64,000 bases of DNA from Candidatus Binataceae bacterium (GTDB lineage Bacteria; Desulfobacterota; Binatia; Binatales; Binataceae). The stretch's first letter is position 1. Every line of letters begins with the position of its first letter. Where the stretch lies: contig DATJMX010000035.1 of NCBI GenBank assembly GCA_035508495.1, forward strand, positions 34,330-98,329, written 5' to 3'. The notes beneath the pieces were generated by a model. It worked only from the letters and a program-made list of their open reading frames with translations. It ran no database searches and was not told where the DNA came from. The position numbers and the translations under genes were made by a program. Positions 1-10,299 of the stretch are shown in pieces.

Positions 1-266
1 GCCGATTTCTTCGCGGACACCCAGAGATTGACGGCGCCGATTGCGCGGCCGCGCGCGACGACCGCGTCCGCAAATCCAAACTGACGATAGAACTCGAGTG
101 TGCGCGGCTGCACGGCAAGCGCACGCGACGTCGTTCCGGGCTGATCCGTTTTGTCGACGATACGAACGCGCACGCCCAGGCGCGTGAGCCACAGCGCGAG
201 CACGAGACCGGTGGGACCTGCTCCAACGATCAGAACTTCACTATCGCGACTGGCTGATGCAGTCAT
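1..266 (-). CDS. FAD-dependent aromatic monooxygenase, N-terminal part (runs off window)
   Basis: This is the first 88 residues of a flavoprotein hydroxylase of the PheA/TfdB/UbiH superfamily, which oxidises aromatic or related substrates with NAD(P)H and O2. The FAD-binding Rossmann motif GAGPTGL is at residues 15-21, followed by an acidic end of the second strand (RIVDK) and the stretch RALAVQPRTLEFYRQFG, characteristic of this family. The ATG at 266 is the natural start because the Rossmann strand begins about ten residues in. The C-terminal two thirds lie outside the window, so the substrate cannot be judged. A hairpin lies between it and the alcohol dehydrogenase gene upstream. Confidence 0.82.
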   Translation of the reverse strand, partial: MTASASRDSEVLIVGAGPTGLVLALWLTRLGVRVRIVDKTDQPGTTSRALAVQPRTLEFYRQFGFADAVVARGRAIGAVNLWVSAKKS

Positions 267-322
267 CTTAGCCTCCGCTACGATCACGATACTCCAAGTT
301 GCTCGTGTCGATGCGACCACGA

Positions 323-382
323 AAATAGCCTCTCCGGCGGCTGGAACCGCAGGCGGAAGCCACACACCGGGAGAGGCTATTT
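323..382 (-). terminator. Inverted repeat, probable Rho-independent terminator of the alcohol dehydrogenase gene
   Basis: Arms AAATAGCCTCTCC (323-335) and GGAGAGGCTATTT (one inserted C; 367-382) are complementary around a loop of about 29 nt. On the minus strand the stem is followed by TTTTC, as expected for a terminator 25 nt after the stop of the zinc alcohol dehydrogenase gene. The long loop is unusual for an intrinsic terminator. Confidence 0.6.
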
Positions 383-406
383 ATCGGATTCGGCCCACGG
401 AAAAGT

Positions 407-1408
407 TCAGGAGACGCGGAGCACGGCGGCGCCTTTGATTTCGTCGTGCTTGAGCATCGTGAGTGCGATGTTGGCCTCTTCGAGACCGAACGGCACGGTA
501 TGCGTGCGAATCGGGATTTCGCCGGCGATTTTCAGGAATTCCTCGGCGTCCTGGCGCGTGTTGGCGGTGACGCTGCGAAGCTCCTTCTCATAGAAGAGAT
601 GCTTTTCGTAATCGAGCGGCGGAATCTGGCTCAGATAGATTCCTGCGACGGCGAGGATTCCACCCCGATCGAGCGCTTCCATCGCAGGCGGCACGAGATT
701 ACCTGCCGGTGCGAACAGGATCGCGGCGTCGAGCGGTGATGGCGGCCGATCCTCCGCGTTGCCGATCCACTCGGCACCAAGGTCTGCGGCGAGATCGCGA
801 TGAGGCCCGCCGCGGCTCATTACGAATACACGGCACTCCCAATATTTGAGCACCTGGATCGCCAGATGTGCCGAGCCGCCGAAGCCATACAGTCCCACGG
901 TCGATCCGGGCTTGATATCGGCGCGCTTGATCGCGCGATAGCCGATGATTCCCGCGCACAGAAGCGGCGCGGCTTCATCGTCGCCGAGCTGATCGGGGAG
1001 CGCGTAGGCGAAGTTCTCGTTGACGACTGCCCACTCCGAATAGCCGCCGTCATGGTCATATCCAGTGAAGCGCGCGTTGGGGCACAAGTTCTCGCGGCCG
1101 CGCTGGCAGTAAATGCAGGTGCCGCAGGTCTCGCGCAGCCACGCGATTCCGACGCGCGCGCCAACCTGATGCCGAGTGCACGCATCGCCGCGCCGCTCGA
1201 CGATGCCGACGACCTCGTGCCCCGGCACGACGCGCGAAATGCGCGGCGGCAGATCACCCTCGCATACGTGGAGATCAGTGCGGCACACACCGCAGGTTTT
1301 GATTCGAATCAGCAGCTCATGTGGACCGGGCTCAGGTATCGGCAGATCGAAGAGCTTGAGGGGCCCGGATTCTATCGGCGCCGGCTTCTCTACCGCCATC
1401 GCCTTCAT
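407..1408 (-). CDS. Zinc-dependent alcohol dehydrogenase family protein
   Basis: A 333-residue medium-chain NAD(P)-dependent alcohol dehydrogenase of the AdhA type. Catalytic zinc ligands are visible as C39 in CGVCRTDLH and H64-E65 in PGHEVVG. Structural zinc ligands are C95, C98, C101 and C109 (CGTCIYCQRGRENLC). The cofactor-binding turn is GFGGSAHLA near residue 175. The length fits the family. It starts ten bases after the end of the glycosidase gene, so the two are probably co-transcribed. The sequence does not reveal which alcohol or aldehyde is used. Confidence 0.9.
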   Translation of the reverse strand: MKAMAVEKPAPIESGPLKLFDLPIPEPGPHELLIRIKTCGVCRTDLHVCEGDLPPRISRVVPGHEVVGIVERRGDACTRHQVGARVGIAWLRETCGTCIYCQRGRENLCPNARFTGYDHDGGYSEWAVVNENFAYALPDQLGDDEAAPLLCAGIIGYRAIKRADIKPGSTVGLYGFGGSAHLAIQVLKYWECRVFVMSRGGPHRDLAADLGAEWIGNAEDRPPSPLDAAILFAPAGNLVPPAMEALDRGGILAVAGIYLSQIPPLDYEKHLFYEKELRSVTANTRQDAEEFLKIAGEIPIRTHTVPFGLEEANIALTMLKHDEIKGAAVLRVS

Positions 1409-1418
1409 CGTGCACCTG

Positions 1419-4238
1419 CTACGACGCCTTGACCGTTACGTAGCCCGGCGCTTGGGCCTGCGCCTCGTACTGGTAACGCTGCCATTCCTCGGTGCCGCGC
1501 CGCAGCATGCGCGTCACGAGCGACGTCCATCCGGTCTGATGACTCGCGCCGAGACCGCGGCCCGTGTCGCCATCGAAGTATTCGTAGAACAAAACGAGGT
1601 CCTTCCAGTGCGGATCGTTCATGTAGCGGGGATCGTCACCGTGACACGGGCGTCGCCCGTTCTTGTCCGGCAGAAACAGGCTCGCCAGGCGCCGCGAGAT
1701 TTCGGCCGCGACTTGCCGCAGTGTCATCATCACGCCCGAGCCGGTTGGGCACTCGACTCTAAGCGTATCGCCATAAAACAGGTGATAGGTTTCGAGCGCC
1801 TCGACTAACAAATAGTTAATCGGCATCCATACCGGGCCACGCCAGTTCGAGTTGCCGCCGAAAAGTCCCGAGTCTGACTCCGACGCCTGGTACTGCACGC
1901 GATGAACGTGGCCCTCGATATTCAACTCGAAGGGATGGTCCTTGTGGTAGCGCGAGAGCGACCGCACACCGTAGGGCGACAGGAACTCGTTCTCGTCAAG
2001 GACGTAGCGCAGCACGCGCACCAGCCGCTCGCTCGAGGGCAGCGCAATAAGCCCGCGCAGCGTGCCCGCGGGATGGGTCGATTCGCGGAACTGGAAGTGG
2101 CGCGAAAGGTTCTTGCGATGCTGCCGGAACCATTGCACGCGCTCGTAGAACTCGGGCAGCTTCTCGATCATCCCAGTCTCGACGACAGAAGCCGCCAGCA
2201 CCGGGATGATGCCGACCATCGAGCGAATCTTGAGCGGGAACGTCACCCCGCCCGCTATTAACCGATCGTAGTAAAATCCGTCCTCTTCATCCCACAGCGC
2301 ATCGGTGCCCTCGCCGTGCATCGCCTCGATAATCGTAGTGAAGTGCTCGAGGAACTTGTAAGCGATGTCCTGGTAGGCGGGATCGACGGACGCGAGCTCG
2401 AGCGCGATCGACAGCATCGAGGCGCAGTAGAACGCCATCCAGGCCGTGCCGTCGGCCTGCTCGAGTTGGCCGCCGCCGGGCAGCGGCCGAGAGCGATCGA
2501 ACAGGCCGATATTGTCGAGGCCGAGGAAGCCGCCCGAAAACAGATTGCGCCCTTCGGGATCCTTGCGGTTCACCCACCAGGTGAAATTGAGCAGGAGCTT
2601 CTGAAACACCTTGGACAGGAAAACGCGATCGGCGCCGCCGAGCGGACTCGCGATCTTGTAGATGCGGTACGCGGCCCAGGCCTGGACGGGTGGATTCACG
2701 TCGCTGAAGTTGTATTCGTAGGCGGGAATCTGGCCGTTCGGATGCATGTAGTTTTCGCGCAGCATCAGCTCGATCTGATGCATCGCGAATTTCGGATCCC
2801 ATACTGCGAACGGCATCATGTGGAACGAAAGGTCCCACGCCGCAAACCACGGATACTCCCACTTGTCGGGCATCGAGATCAGTTCGAGGCTATGCAGATG
2901 GCGCCAGTCGGCATTGCGTCCGCGCTTGCGATCCTTGGGCGGTGTGGGCGTGGACAGATCGCCGTCGATCCATTCCTCGACGATGTAGTGATAAAACTGC
3001 ACGGTCCAGATGAGCCCCGCGATCGAGCGCCGCACTATCAGGTCCTCGTCGGGTGTGAAGAACTCCTCACCGAGTTGGGCCGGTTCAGTCGTGGTGTTGT
3101 TCTGCAAGACGGGAATGTTGATAACGCGCTTTCCGTATTCGTGCTTGAGCGCGAGGTAGTATTCGTCAAGTTCGGCGCGCCGCTGGTCGATCATTTCATC
3201 GAAGCCGCGATTCATTTCGATCTCGCTGACGGACTTCGAGTCGCAGAATCGGACCCTGACGATTTGCTCGCCACCAGCGGGTACCGTCGAGCTGTAAAGT
3301 GCGCCCATCTTGGTTCCAACGCCCATGGGATTTATCGCGCTGCGCTCGCCATGAACCAGGTAGCGATGGAACGCATCCTTTACATACGGGCTCGCGTTCG
3401 GCGATTTGAACAGTAACTCGTTGTTACTCTCGTTCTCCGTGAACAGCAATTGCGGGCGCGTTCCGTCCGAGGCCGGCGCGGCCTGGAAGATATAACCGCC
3501 GAGCGATTCGTGAACCAGACGCGCCGTCGACGGCGATGTGCGCTTGATCGCGGGCTTGCGCCAGTAGGTATCGCCGTCGCGGCCCCAGCTCCAGGTGTTG
3601 CGGAACCATAGCGTCGGGATGATATCGAGGCGCGCCGCTTCGGGTCCGCGATTGTGCGCGGTGATCTTGACGAGGATATCCTCGGGACTCGCTTCGACGT
3701 ACTCGATGAAGACGTCGAAGTAGCGATTGTCGTCGAAGACCCCGGTATCGACGAGCTCGTACTCGCGATCGAGGCGCGTGCGCTGCCGATTCTCCGCGAC
3801 GATTTGATCGTAGGGATATGCACGCTGCGGATACTTGTAGAGCGCGCGCAGGTACGACGCCGTCGGGCTCGCGTCGAGGTAGTAGTAGCATTCCTTGACG
3901 TCCTCGCCGTGATTGCCCTCGGGGCCGGTGAGGCCGAAGAGCCGTTCTTTCAGGATCGGATCGCGGCCGTTCCACAGCGCGGTCGCAAAGCACAGGCGGC
4001 ACAGCCGATCGCAGAGACCGAGCAGGCCATCCTCGCCCCATCGGAAGGCACGGCTGCGAGCGTGATCATGAGGAAAATAATTCCAGGCATCGCCCGTCGG
4101 CGAGTAATCTTCGCGAACGGTGCCCCACTGCCGTTCGGGCAGATATGGTCCCCACAGCTTCCAATTATTGCGATGGCGCGCGTCTTCGACCAGCCGCGCA
4201 GCCTCGGGGTTCGCAGCCAACCCGTTCTCTCTAGCCAT
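1419..4238 (-). CDS. GH63/MGH1-like glycoside hydrolase (glucosidase-type)
   Basis: A 939-residue protein resembling bacterial GH63-like glucosidases with an (alpha/alpha)6-barrel (mannosylglycerate hydrolase-like). Supporting stretches are WGTVREDYSPTGDAWNYFPH near the N-terminus, WEYPWFAAWDLSFHMMPFA around residue 460-478, and GLFGGNSNWRGPVWMPINYL near residue 790-810, all typical of this family. The Asp of WDLSF (about residue 468) is a candidate catalytic acid by position. No signal peptide is seen, so it probably acts in the cytoplasm on a sugar osmolyte or storage glycan; the actual substrate is not known. It lies ten bases upstream of the alcohol dehydrogenase gene. Confidence 0.85.
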   Translation of the reverse strand: MARENGLAANPEAARLVEDARHRNNWKLWGPYLPERQWGTVREDYSPTGDAWNYFPHDHARSRAFRWGEDGLLGLCDRLCRLCFATALWNGRDPILKERLFGLTGPEGNHGEDVKECYYYLDASPTASYLRALYKYPQRAYPYDQIVAENRQRTRLDREYELVDTGVFDDNRYFDVFIEYVEASPEDILVKITAHNRGPEAARLDIIPTLWFRNTWSWGRDGDTYWRKPAIKRTSPSTARLVHESLGGYIFQAAPASDGTRPQLLFTENESNNELLFKSPNASPYVKDAFHRYLVHGERSAINPMGVGTKMGALYSSTVPAGGEQIVRVRFCDSKSVSEIEMNRGFDEMIDQRRAELDEYYLALKHEYGKRVINIPVLQNNTTTEPAQLGEEFFTPDEDLIVRRSIAGLIWTVQFYHYIVEEWIDGDLSTPTPPKDRKRGRNADWRHLHSLELISMPDKWEYPWFAAWDLSFHMMPFAVWDPKFAMHQIELMLRENYMHPNGQIPAYEYNFSDVNPPVQAWAAYRIYKIASPLGGADRVFLSKVFQKLLLNFTWWVNRKDPEGRNLFSGGFLGLDNIGLFDRSRPLPGGGQLEQADGTAWMAFYCASMLSIALELASVDPAYQDIAYKFLEHFTTIIEAMHGEGTDALWDEEDGFYYDRLIAGGVTFPLKIRSMVGIIPVLAASVVETGMIEKLPEFYERVQWFRQHRKNLSRHFQFRESTHPAGTLRGLIALPSSERLVRVLRYVLDENEFLSPYGVRSLSRYHKDHPFELNIEGHVHRVQYQASESDSGLFGGNSNWRGPVWMPINYLLVEALETYHLFYGDTLRVECPTGSGVMMTLRQVAAEISRRLASLFLPDKNGRRPCHGDDPRYMNDPHWKDLVLFYEYFDGDTGRGLGASHQTGWTSLVTRMLRRGTEEWQRYQYEAQAQAPGYVTVKAS

Positions 4239-4424
4239 TGAAGGACAAACGCCCCTGCGCTGAAAACGATGCGGCGCTCAGAGCCGCAAGGACGTATTTC
4301 TCACGACCACGCGCCCACACGCAACCGGATCGACGACTGACCGCGAGATCGCCACGCAATGCATCGGCGAAGTCGCATCCATCAATCGCCGCTACGGAAT
4401 CGCGATCGCGTCGGTTTTCTGGTT

Positions 4425-4538
4425 CCCCTTCGCGTGCGGGAAGGGGTCAGGGGTTAGGTCGTTTGTCTGGATTCCGGGGATCGCGGCGCTTTCAGAAAAA
4501 ATCGACCTAACCCTCTTTCCCTTCGCACGGGAAGGGAA
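4425..4538. repeat. REPIN-like pair of inverted hairpins in a 353-base gene-free stretch
   Basis: Two GC-rich palindromes, CCCCTTC-N8-GAAGGGG (4425-4446) and TTCCCTTC-N6-GAAGGGAA (4517-4538), face each other. They are joined by the longer inverted pair GGGTTAGGTCG (4451-4461) and CGACCTAACCC (4503-4513). The whole 114-nt unit can fold as one cruciform, as REP doublets (REPINs) or small MITEs do. It lies between the stop of the E2 gene and the start of the glycosidase gene. Nothing else recognisable is in 4239-4591. No second copy was found in the window. Confidence 0.5.
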
Positions 4539-4591
4539 GTTTGAGCGCCTGACGCTTCTACTCGAGTGCCATCATTGCGCGAGATCAAGAC

Positions 4592-6004
4592 TCAGAACTC
4601 GAAGTCGGCTTCTTCGAGGATTTTGGCGGTGCGGTAGAGGAAGCGGTTGCCGAGGACGCCGTCGACTACGCGATGATCGTATGACAGCGCGAGGTACATC
4701 ATCGTGCGGATCACGATCGCGTCGGCGCCGTCGACTTCGATCACGACCGGACGCTTCTTCACTTCGCCCATCCTGAGTATCCCGACCTGCGGCTGATTGA
4801 TTATCGCGAAGCCGTAGAGGTTTCCTTCGCGCCCGGGATTGGAGAGCGTGAAACTGCCGCCCGCGAGATCGTCGGCGGTGATTTTCTTTTCGGCGATTTT
4901 GCGGCGCAGATTTTCCATCTCGCGCGCGATTCCCGTCAGCGACATTCCTTCCGCTGCCTTGATCACCGGCACGAGCAGACCTTCGTCGGTATCCATCGCG
5001 ATTCCGAGGTTGATCTGCTTGCGCAGGATCACTGAATCTCCGGCGACCGAGACATTCATCCGCGGAAATTCCTTGAGCGCGCGGACCGTGGCGTAGGCCG
5101 CCAGCGGCAGCATCGTGAGAGCGAAGCCCTCGCGGCGCTGGAAGTCATCCTTATGCTCGGCGCGAAATCGCGTTGCACGCGTCAGATCCACCTCGGCGAC
5201 CGTGCCGACGTGCGGCGAGTGCGTCTTCGAGTAGACCATGTGCTCCGCAATGAGCTTGCGGCGGCGCGTGAAGGGCTCGATCACGTCGCCTTCGTGCGGC
5301 TGATAAATGGGCGGGTTGTATGCGCCTGCGGCTGCCGCAGCCGGTCGCGATGCGGGCTGCGCCGCCGCCACTGCCGGTCGTTGCGCAACAGCGGCTTGCG
5401 CTGCACCGGCGGACGACACCGCGTGCTCGGCGGGAGCGCCGTCCTTGCGGAGATTTGCCATGTATTTTTCGACGTCGCGCTTGCTCACACGTCCGCCGAT
5501 ACCCGTTCCCGGTACGCGAGCAAGGTCGATATTCTGCTCGGCCGCGATCTTCAGCACCACCGGTGAATATCGCCGATGGTCGCTGGCGGGGGCGGCCGAA
5601 ACTTGCACACGCGGAACTGATTCTTCGACGGCCCCAGCGGCGCGCGCAGGCTGAGGCTGCGGCTTCGGCACCACGCTGAGCGGCGGCTTGGGTTGGGCGC
5701 CAGGCTCCGCGGGCTTCGGCGCCGGAGCTTCAGCGCGCATGGGCGCGGCGGGCGCTTTCGCAGCGCCGGCGGGCTCGATCTCCGCGAGCTTGGCGCCGAC
5801 GGGAAGCGTCTCGCCCTCGCGCGCGACAATCTTCGCGATTCGTCCCGCTCCCGGTGAGGGGATCTCCGTATCAACCTTGTCGGTCGAGATTTCGACCAAC
5901 GGCTGATCCTCGGTGACGACATCGCCTTCCTTGATCAGCCACTTCAAGATCGTGCCTTCAACGACACTCTCGCCCATCTGCGGCATCGTTACGTCGATAC
6001 TCAT
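4592..6004 (-). CDS. 2-oxo acid dehydrogenase complex E2 (dihydrolipoamide acyltransferase)
   Basis: A 470-residue E2 core of a pyruvate/branched-chain/acetoin-type dehydrogenase. Domains in order: one N-terminal lipoyl domain (residues 1-77, lipoyl lysine K43 in TDKVD), an Ala/Pro-rich linker, a peripheral-subunit-binding domain (SPVVLKIAAEQNIDLARVPG onwards), a second Ala-rich linker, and the catalytic domain ending in SYDHRVVDG with the active-site His and Asp. The start at 6004 was chosen because the lipoyl domain begins at once with MSIDVTMPQMGES; upstream codons only read through the E1-beta frame. It follows E1-beta with a one-base gap. No E3 (lpd) gene is visible here. Confidence 0.92.
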   Translation of the reverse strand: MSIDVTMPQMGESVVEGTILKWLIKEGDVVTEDQPLVEISTDKVDTEIPSPGAGRIAKIVAREGETLPVGAKLAEIEPAGAAKAPAAPMRAEAPAPKPAEPGAQPKPPLSVVPKPQPQPARAAGAVEESVPRVQVSAAPASDHRRYSPVVLKIAAEQNIDLARVPGTGIGGRVSKRDVEKYMANLRKDGAPAEHAVSSAGAAQAAVAQRPAVAAAQPASRPAAAAAGAYNPPIYQPHEGDVIEPFTRRRKLIAEHMVYSKTHSPHVGTVAEVDLTRATRFRAEHKDDFQRREGFALTMLPLAAYATVRALKEFPRMNVSVAGDSVILRKQINLGIAMDTDEGLLVPVIKAAEGMSLTGIAREMENLRRKIAEKKITADDLAGGSFTLSNPGREGNLYGFAIINQPQVGILRMGEVKKRPVVIEVDGADAIVIRTMMYLALSYDHRVVDGVLGNRFLYRTAKILEEADFEF

Positions 6005-6005
6005 C

Positions 6006-6986
<981 letters not shown>

Positions 6987-6995
6987 GGCGAGGGT

Positions 6996-8036
6996 CTAGC
7001 GGTTACCGTTGTTCGAGGTTGAAGGAAATTTGAAAGTGTTCGGCGCGTAGATGTCTTCGAGCGCCTCTTTGGGATCGGGCAAAGGGCTTTGTTCCGCATA
7101 GTCGACGGCCTGCTGCACGGTCTGCTGCGTCTTGGCGTCGATCTGCTCGCGGATACCCTTGATGTCGTGGCCTTTCTTTTCGAGATAAAACTCGTAGCGC
7201 GGAATCGGATCGCGGCTCTCCCATTCGATAAGCTCTTCCTTGTCGCGATAGAGCGCCGCGTCGTGCTCGCTATGCCCGCGGTAGCGATACGTCTTGCATT
7301 CGATCAGCGCCGGGCCCTCGCCGGCGCGCATCTTCTCCACCACGCGCTCGGTTACGTCGAGGACGGCGAGAAGATCGTTCCCGGAGCATACGTGGCCCTT
7401 GAAGCCGTAGGCCTGCGCGCGATCCGCCACGTCTTCGATCGCCATTTGCTTTTCGAGCGGCGTCGAATACGCGTAGCGATTGTTCTCGCATACGAAGAGC
7501 ACGGGCAGCTTGTGGACACCCGCGAAGTTCATCGCCTCGTGAACGTCGCCGCGCGAGGCCGCGCCCTCGCCGAAGAACGCCACGGCGATATTCTTCTCGC
7601 GCTTCATCTTGAACTTGAGCGCCGCGCCGACTGCGACCGGCAGCGACGAGCCGAGCATCGAGGTCGAGCCGAAGATTCCGTGCTCGAGGTCGCCGCCGTG
7701 CAGGAACGAATCCTTACCGCGCGAAAGCCCGGTTTCCTTGCCCATGAGCTGCGCCATCAGACGGCCGGGATCGACACCGCGCATGATGAAGACGCCCATA
7801 TCGCGATGGAGCGGCGCGACGAAGTCGCCCTCCTTGAGCGGGGCGCAGATTCCGGTGACGATCGCCTCCTGCCCGGCGCCGGAATAGACGCCGCCGAAGA
7901 TTTTGTTCTGGCGATGCAATCGCGAGACGCGCTCTTCGAAGGCGCGGATCAACTTCATCCAATAATAGAGCTGCAGTTCATACTCCACGCGCGGTGAAGT
8001 CTCGGCCGCATCGTGCGCGCCGCTGGGCTGGGGCAT
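6996..8036 (-). CDS. 2-oxo acid dehydrogenase E1 component, alpha subunit
   Basis: The TPP-binding alpha subunit: the diphosphate-binding motif starts at GEGAASRGDVHEAMNFAGV and ends in CENNRYAYST. The substrate-side loop has YRYRGHSEHDAALYR. The ATG at 8036 (346 aa, MPQPSG...) is preferred because it has AGGAG eight bases upstream; an in-frame TTG at 8099 would add 21 residues without a ribosome site. First gene of the E1-alpha/E1-beta/E2 operon. If the complex handles branched-chain 2-oxo acids it would supply isobutyryl-CoA to the mutase near 41 kb, but that is inference. Confidence 0.92.
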   Translation of the reverse strand: MPQPSGAHDAAETSPRVEYELQLYYWMKLIRAFEERVSRLHRQNKIFGGVYSGAGQEAIVTGICAPLKEGDFVAPLHRDMGVFIMRGVDPGRLMAQLMGKETGLSRGKDSFLHGGDLEHGIFGSTSMLGSSLPVAVGAALKFKMKREKNIAVAFFGEGAASRGDVHEAMNFAGVHKLPVLFVCENNRYAYSTPLEKQMAIEDVADRAQAYGFKGHVCSGNDLLAVLDVTERVVEKMRAGEGPALIECKTYRYRGHSEHDAALYRDKEELIEWESRDPIPRYEFYLEKKGHDIKGIREQIDAKTQQTVQQAVDYAEQSPLPDPKEALEDIYAPNTFKFPSTSNNGNR

Positions 8037-8129
8037 TCGCGTACTCCTGGTTGCGTAGCGATCAGCACCTAAGCTTATCGCAGGAGTGGTGGCGGCCAAA
8101 AGTCGAATTGTCGCGTTCGTGACGCGGAT

Positions 8130-9059
8130 CTAGGCGATTTTACTGATTCGTTCTTTGACTGCCGCATCAACAGGCAGCATGAACGGCGGCAGCCGCAGCG
8201 CAAGCGTGATCCAGTTGCGATCAATTGCTGCCACCGCGCGCAGCTTCGCGATACCCTCGTCGGTCTTGCCGGTGCTGAGCAACCCCACCGCGTGCCAGAA
8301 GCGCATCTCGGGATTATCGCCGATGAGGCGCGAAGCGGTTTCGAATTCGAGCGTCATGGTGTCGAAGTCGCGGCGCTCGGCAGCGTTCTGCGCAAGCCGC
8401 ATATGCGTGTAGGCGCGCGCGACAGCGAGCTGGCGGCGAATTTCGATCAGCGGCTCGGGCCCATCGTCGACGCGGATATTGTAGAGCGTGTCGTACCACG
8501 GACGTCCTGTGCTCTTGCCGGCGACTACGAGAATCGCGGCGGACTGACGGCCGCGAATATCGCCGCCTTCGGCTTCAGCGGCATCGAGCGCTGCAAGCAG
8601 GCGATCGACGAGCTCGCCCTTGGCTGACTTGAAGGCCTCGGCCATTGTGGGCCACACCGTGGCATGCAGCATCATGTTGGCCTGCACGGAGAATCCGTCG
8701 CCGACGATATGCCCTGCTTCCGCGATCGTCATCGCGCCGGTATGTGCCGCAGCTCGTCCTTGAGCATCGACCATCGCGACCTGGCGAATCGCACTCGCGC
8801 CGTCGCTCGCGACGAGACCGGCCAGCGCATCGGGCGCGCTCTTCCCTGCGCGCATCAGATCGAGCCCGAGCTTGCCGTACGAAGGCTCAGCCAGCGCCTG
8901 CGTCGCAACCGCACCGACGCCGGCCTCGGCCCACGTAACGACAGAGCCGACGGCAAAATAGTGCGACTCGACCGCGACGCCCATCTCACCCGAAGCGGCA
9001 TCGCGCGCAACAATCGAGTAGGTATGCGCGAGTGGTGCATGCTTTAGATAGGAATCCAT
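8130..9059 (-). CDS. DUF1028 domain-containing protein
   Basis: A 309-residue protein whose N-terminal two thirds match the DUF1028 family (Ntn-hydrolase-like fold, function unknown): HTYSIVARDAASGEMGVAVE, GVGAVATQALAEPSYG and GFSVQANMM are family hallmarks. The C-terminal part is helical and resembles a tetratricopeptide-like extension (FWHAVGLLSTGKTDEGIAKL). The start at 9059 has GGGAG upstream and places the hallmark at the N-terminus; the longer reading frame upstream is low-complexity Arg-rich. It runs in the same direction as the E1/E2 operon but starts a separate unit. Confidence 0.8.
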   Translation of the reverse strand: MDSYLKHAPLAHTYSIVARDAASGEMGVAVESHYFAVGSVVTWAEAGVGAVATQALAEPSYGKLGLDLMRAGKSAPDALAGLVASDGASAIRQVAMVDAQGRAAAHTGAMTIAEAGHIVGDGFSVQANMMLHATVWPTMAEAFKSAKGELVDRLLAALDAAEAEGGDIRGRQSAAILVVAGKSTGRPWYDTLYNIRVDDGPEPLIEIRRQLAVARAYTHMRLAQNAAERRDFDTMTLEFETASRLIGDNPEMRFWHAVGLLSTGKTDEGIAKLRAVAAIDRNWITLALRLPPFMLPVDAAVKERISKIA

Positions 9060-9251
9060 GTTCGGCTGCTCCCTGCGATTTGATAGCGTTTTCCCGTAGC
9101 GATAGCGACGGAGACATTTCCGGGCATCTCGACTTGCGCGGACATCAAATCGATAACTGCTTGTTGACACCTCTGAAAGCGCGAGCCTCCCCCAAGCCCG
9201 TTGGAGCCTTCGCGTGACGCCGATTCGCCGATGAGGTAAAACCCGGAGCGC

Positions 9252-9968
9252 ATGAGAAAAGCGCTCCTCCTGGCAACTCTCGCCGTTCTTGCTCTCGTCT
9301 CCGCCGCGTCAGCCGCAGACAGAATGCGGCTGGTGAGTATCCCGCTCGATATGCCGGAAAGTGACGAGGTTGCTCTCGACCAGCAGTTTCTCGAAGGGCT
9401 CTACAATGGCGATTACGGCAAGAGCATGCCGCGCAACTTCGGCGGCTATCTTGGCAACAACGTCAAGTCGAGCGGCCTCGAGGAGTCGCCCTTCTATCAT
9501 ATCGATACGACGCTAAAGGACGGCCGCACGCTACAGCTCTGGTTTTCGAGCGAAAAGGACGGACGGCGGACCTTCGGCGTGTGGATGGAGACGCCGTGGT
9601 CGAACAAGCCGCCGACGAAGCCCTATGCCGCGGCGCGCAAAGAACTCGAATCCGCATACGGGCAACCGGATCTGGACTTCAGCCCGCCAAGTCTGGCCGG
9701 TCAGCACATCACGATATTCGTCGATCGGATGGCGCCGAATTACCAGGCGGTCATGGCGGCACTGCCGAAGGCGAGCCAGATATCCTCGAAAGACGCGGAG
9801 TCCTTTTGGCACTGCGATTTGCGCACGCTGGCGAGGATTCTCGGTGCGAACTTCCGCGGCGCAATCGTGATCCAGACCGAGCAGAAGGGCAAGCTCGGCG
9901 GAGAGACCGCCGAACTTCTCGATCTCGTCCGCGCGCGCACGGTCTTCAATCTTGACGACATCAAGTAG
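9252..9968 (+). CDS. Secreted hypothetical protein
   Basis: A 238-residue protein with a clear Sec signal peptide: MRKALLLATLAVLALVSAASAA, cleavage probably after the AxA near residue 21. The mature part has no motif I recognise; it contains DGRTLQLWFSSEKDGRRTFG and looks like a mixed alpha/beta periplasmic domain. It is transcribed away from the DUF1028 gene, and its 3' end overlaps by 8 bases the converging membrane-protein gene. Function unknown. Confidence 0.65.
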   Translation: MRKALLLATLAVLALVSAASAADRMRLVSIPLDMPESDEVALDQQFLEGLYNGDYGKSMPRNFGGYLGNNVKSSGLEESPFYHIDTTLKDGRTLQLWFSSEKDGRRTFGVWMETPWSNKPPTKPYAAARKELESAYGQPDLDFSPPSLAGQHITIFVDRMAPNYQAVMAALPKASQISSKDAESFWHCDLRTLARILGANFRGAIVIQTEQKGKLGGETAELLDLVRARTVFNLDDIK

Positions 9969-10299
9969 GTACTTGCTCCAGCGGGCCGCGGTAGAGTGCG
10001 GACCATAGCGACACGACGCCGGCGGCGCTGCCGCTCCAGAAGGTTATCCAGTAGGCGGATTCGGCCGAGCGCGCGGCCAATCCCGAAGCGAACGTGATCG
10101 TGACTATTGCTCCTGACACGAGCGCCGTCGCTCCAGGCCATTTGAGGTAGTCAATGCGCCACGCGAGGACGCCGAGCACAACCAGCAGCGCGCCGGCAAC
10201 CAGCAGCACTACACCGTGGGATTCGATCGCCGCGCTATCCAGCACTACGGTGCAGACGAGGCCCAATCCGATCAGCGTGCTGAGCAGATTCGGAATCAT
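9961..10299 (-). CDS. Small four-helix membrane protein, last gene of the norCB unit
   Basis: A 112-residue hydrophobic protein starting MIPNLLSTLIGLGLV with about four predicted membrane spans (roughly 4-22, 29-47, 55-74 and 82-100). The ATG at 10299 has GGGAG at good spacing. Its first 65 bases overlap the 3' end of the preceding small membrane gene in another frame, which suggests translational coupling. I do not recognise a family. Position downstream of norB suggests a role in assembling or supporting the NO reductase, but that is only context. Confidence 0.6.
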   Translation of the reverse strand: MIPNLLSTLIGLGLVCTVVLDSAAIESHGVVLLVAGALLVVLGVLAWRIDYLKWPGATALVSGAIVTITFASGLAARSAESAYWITFWSGSAAGVVSLWSALYRGPLEQVPT

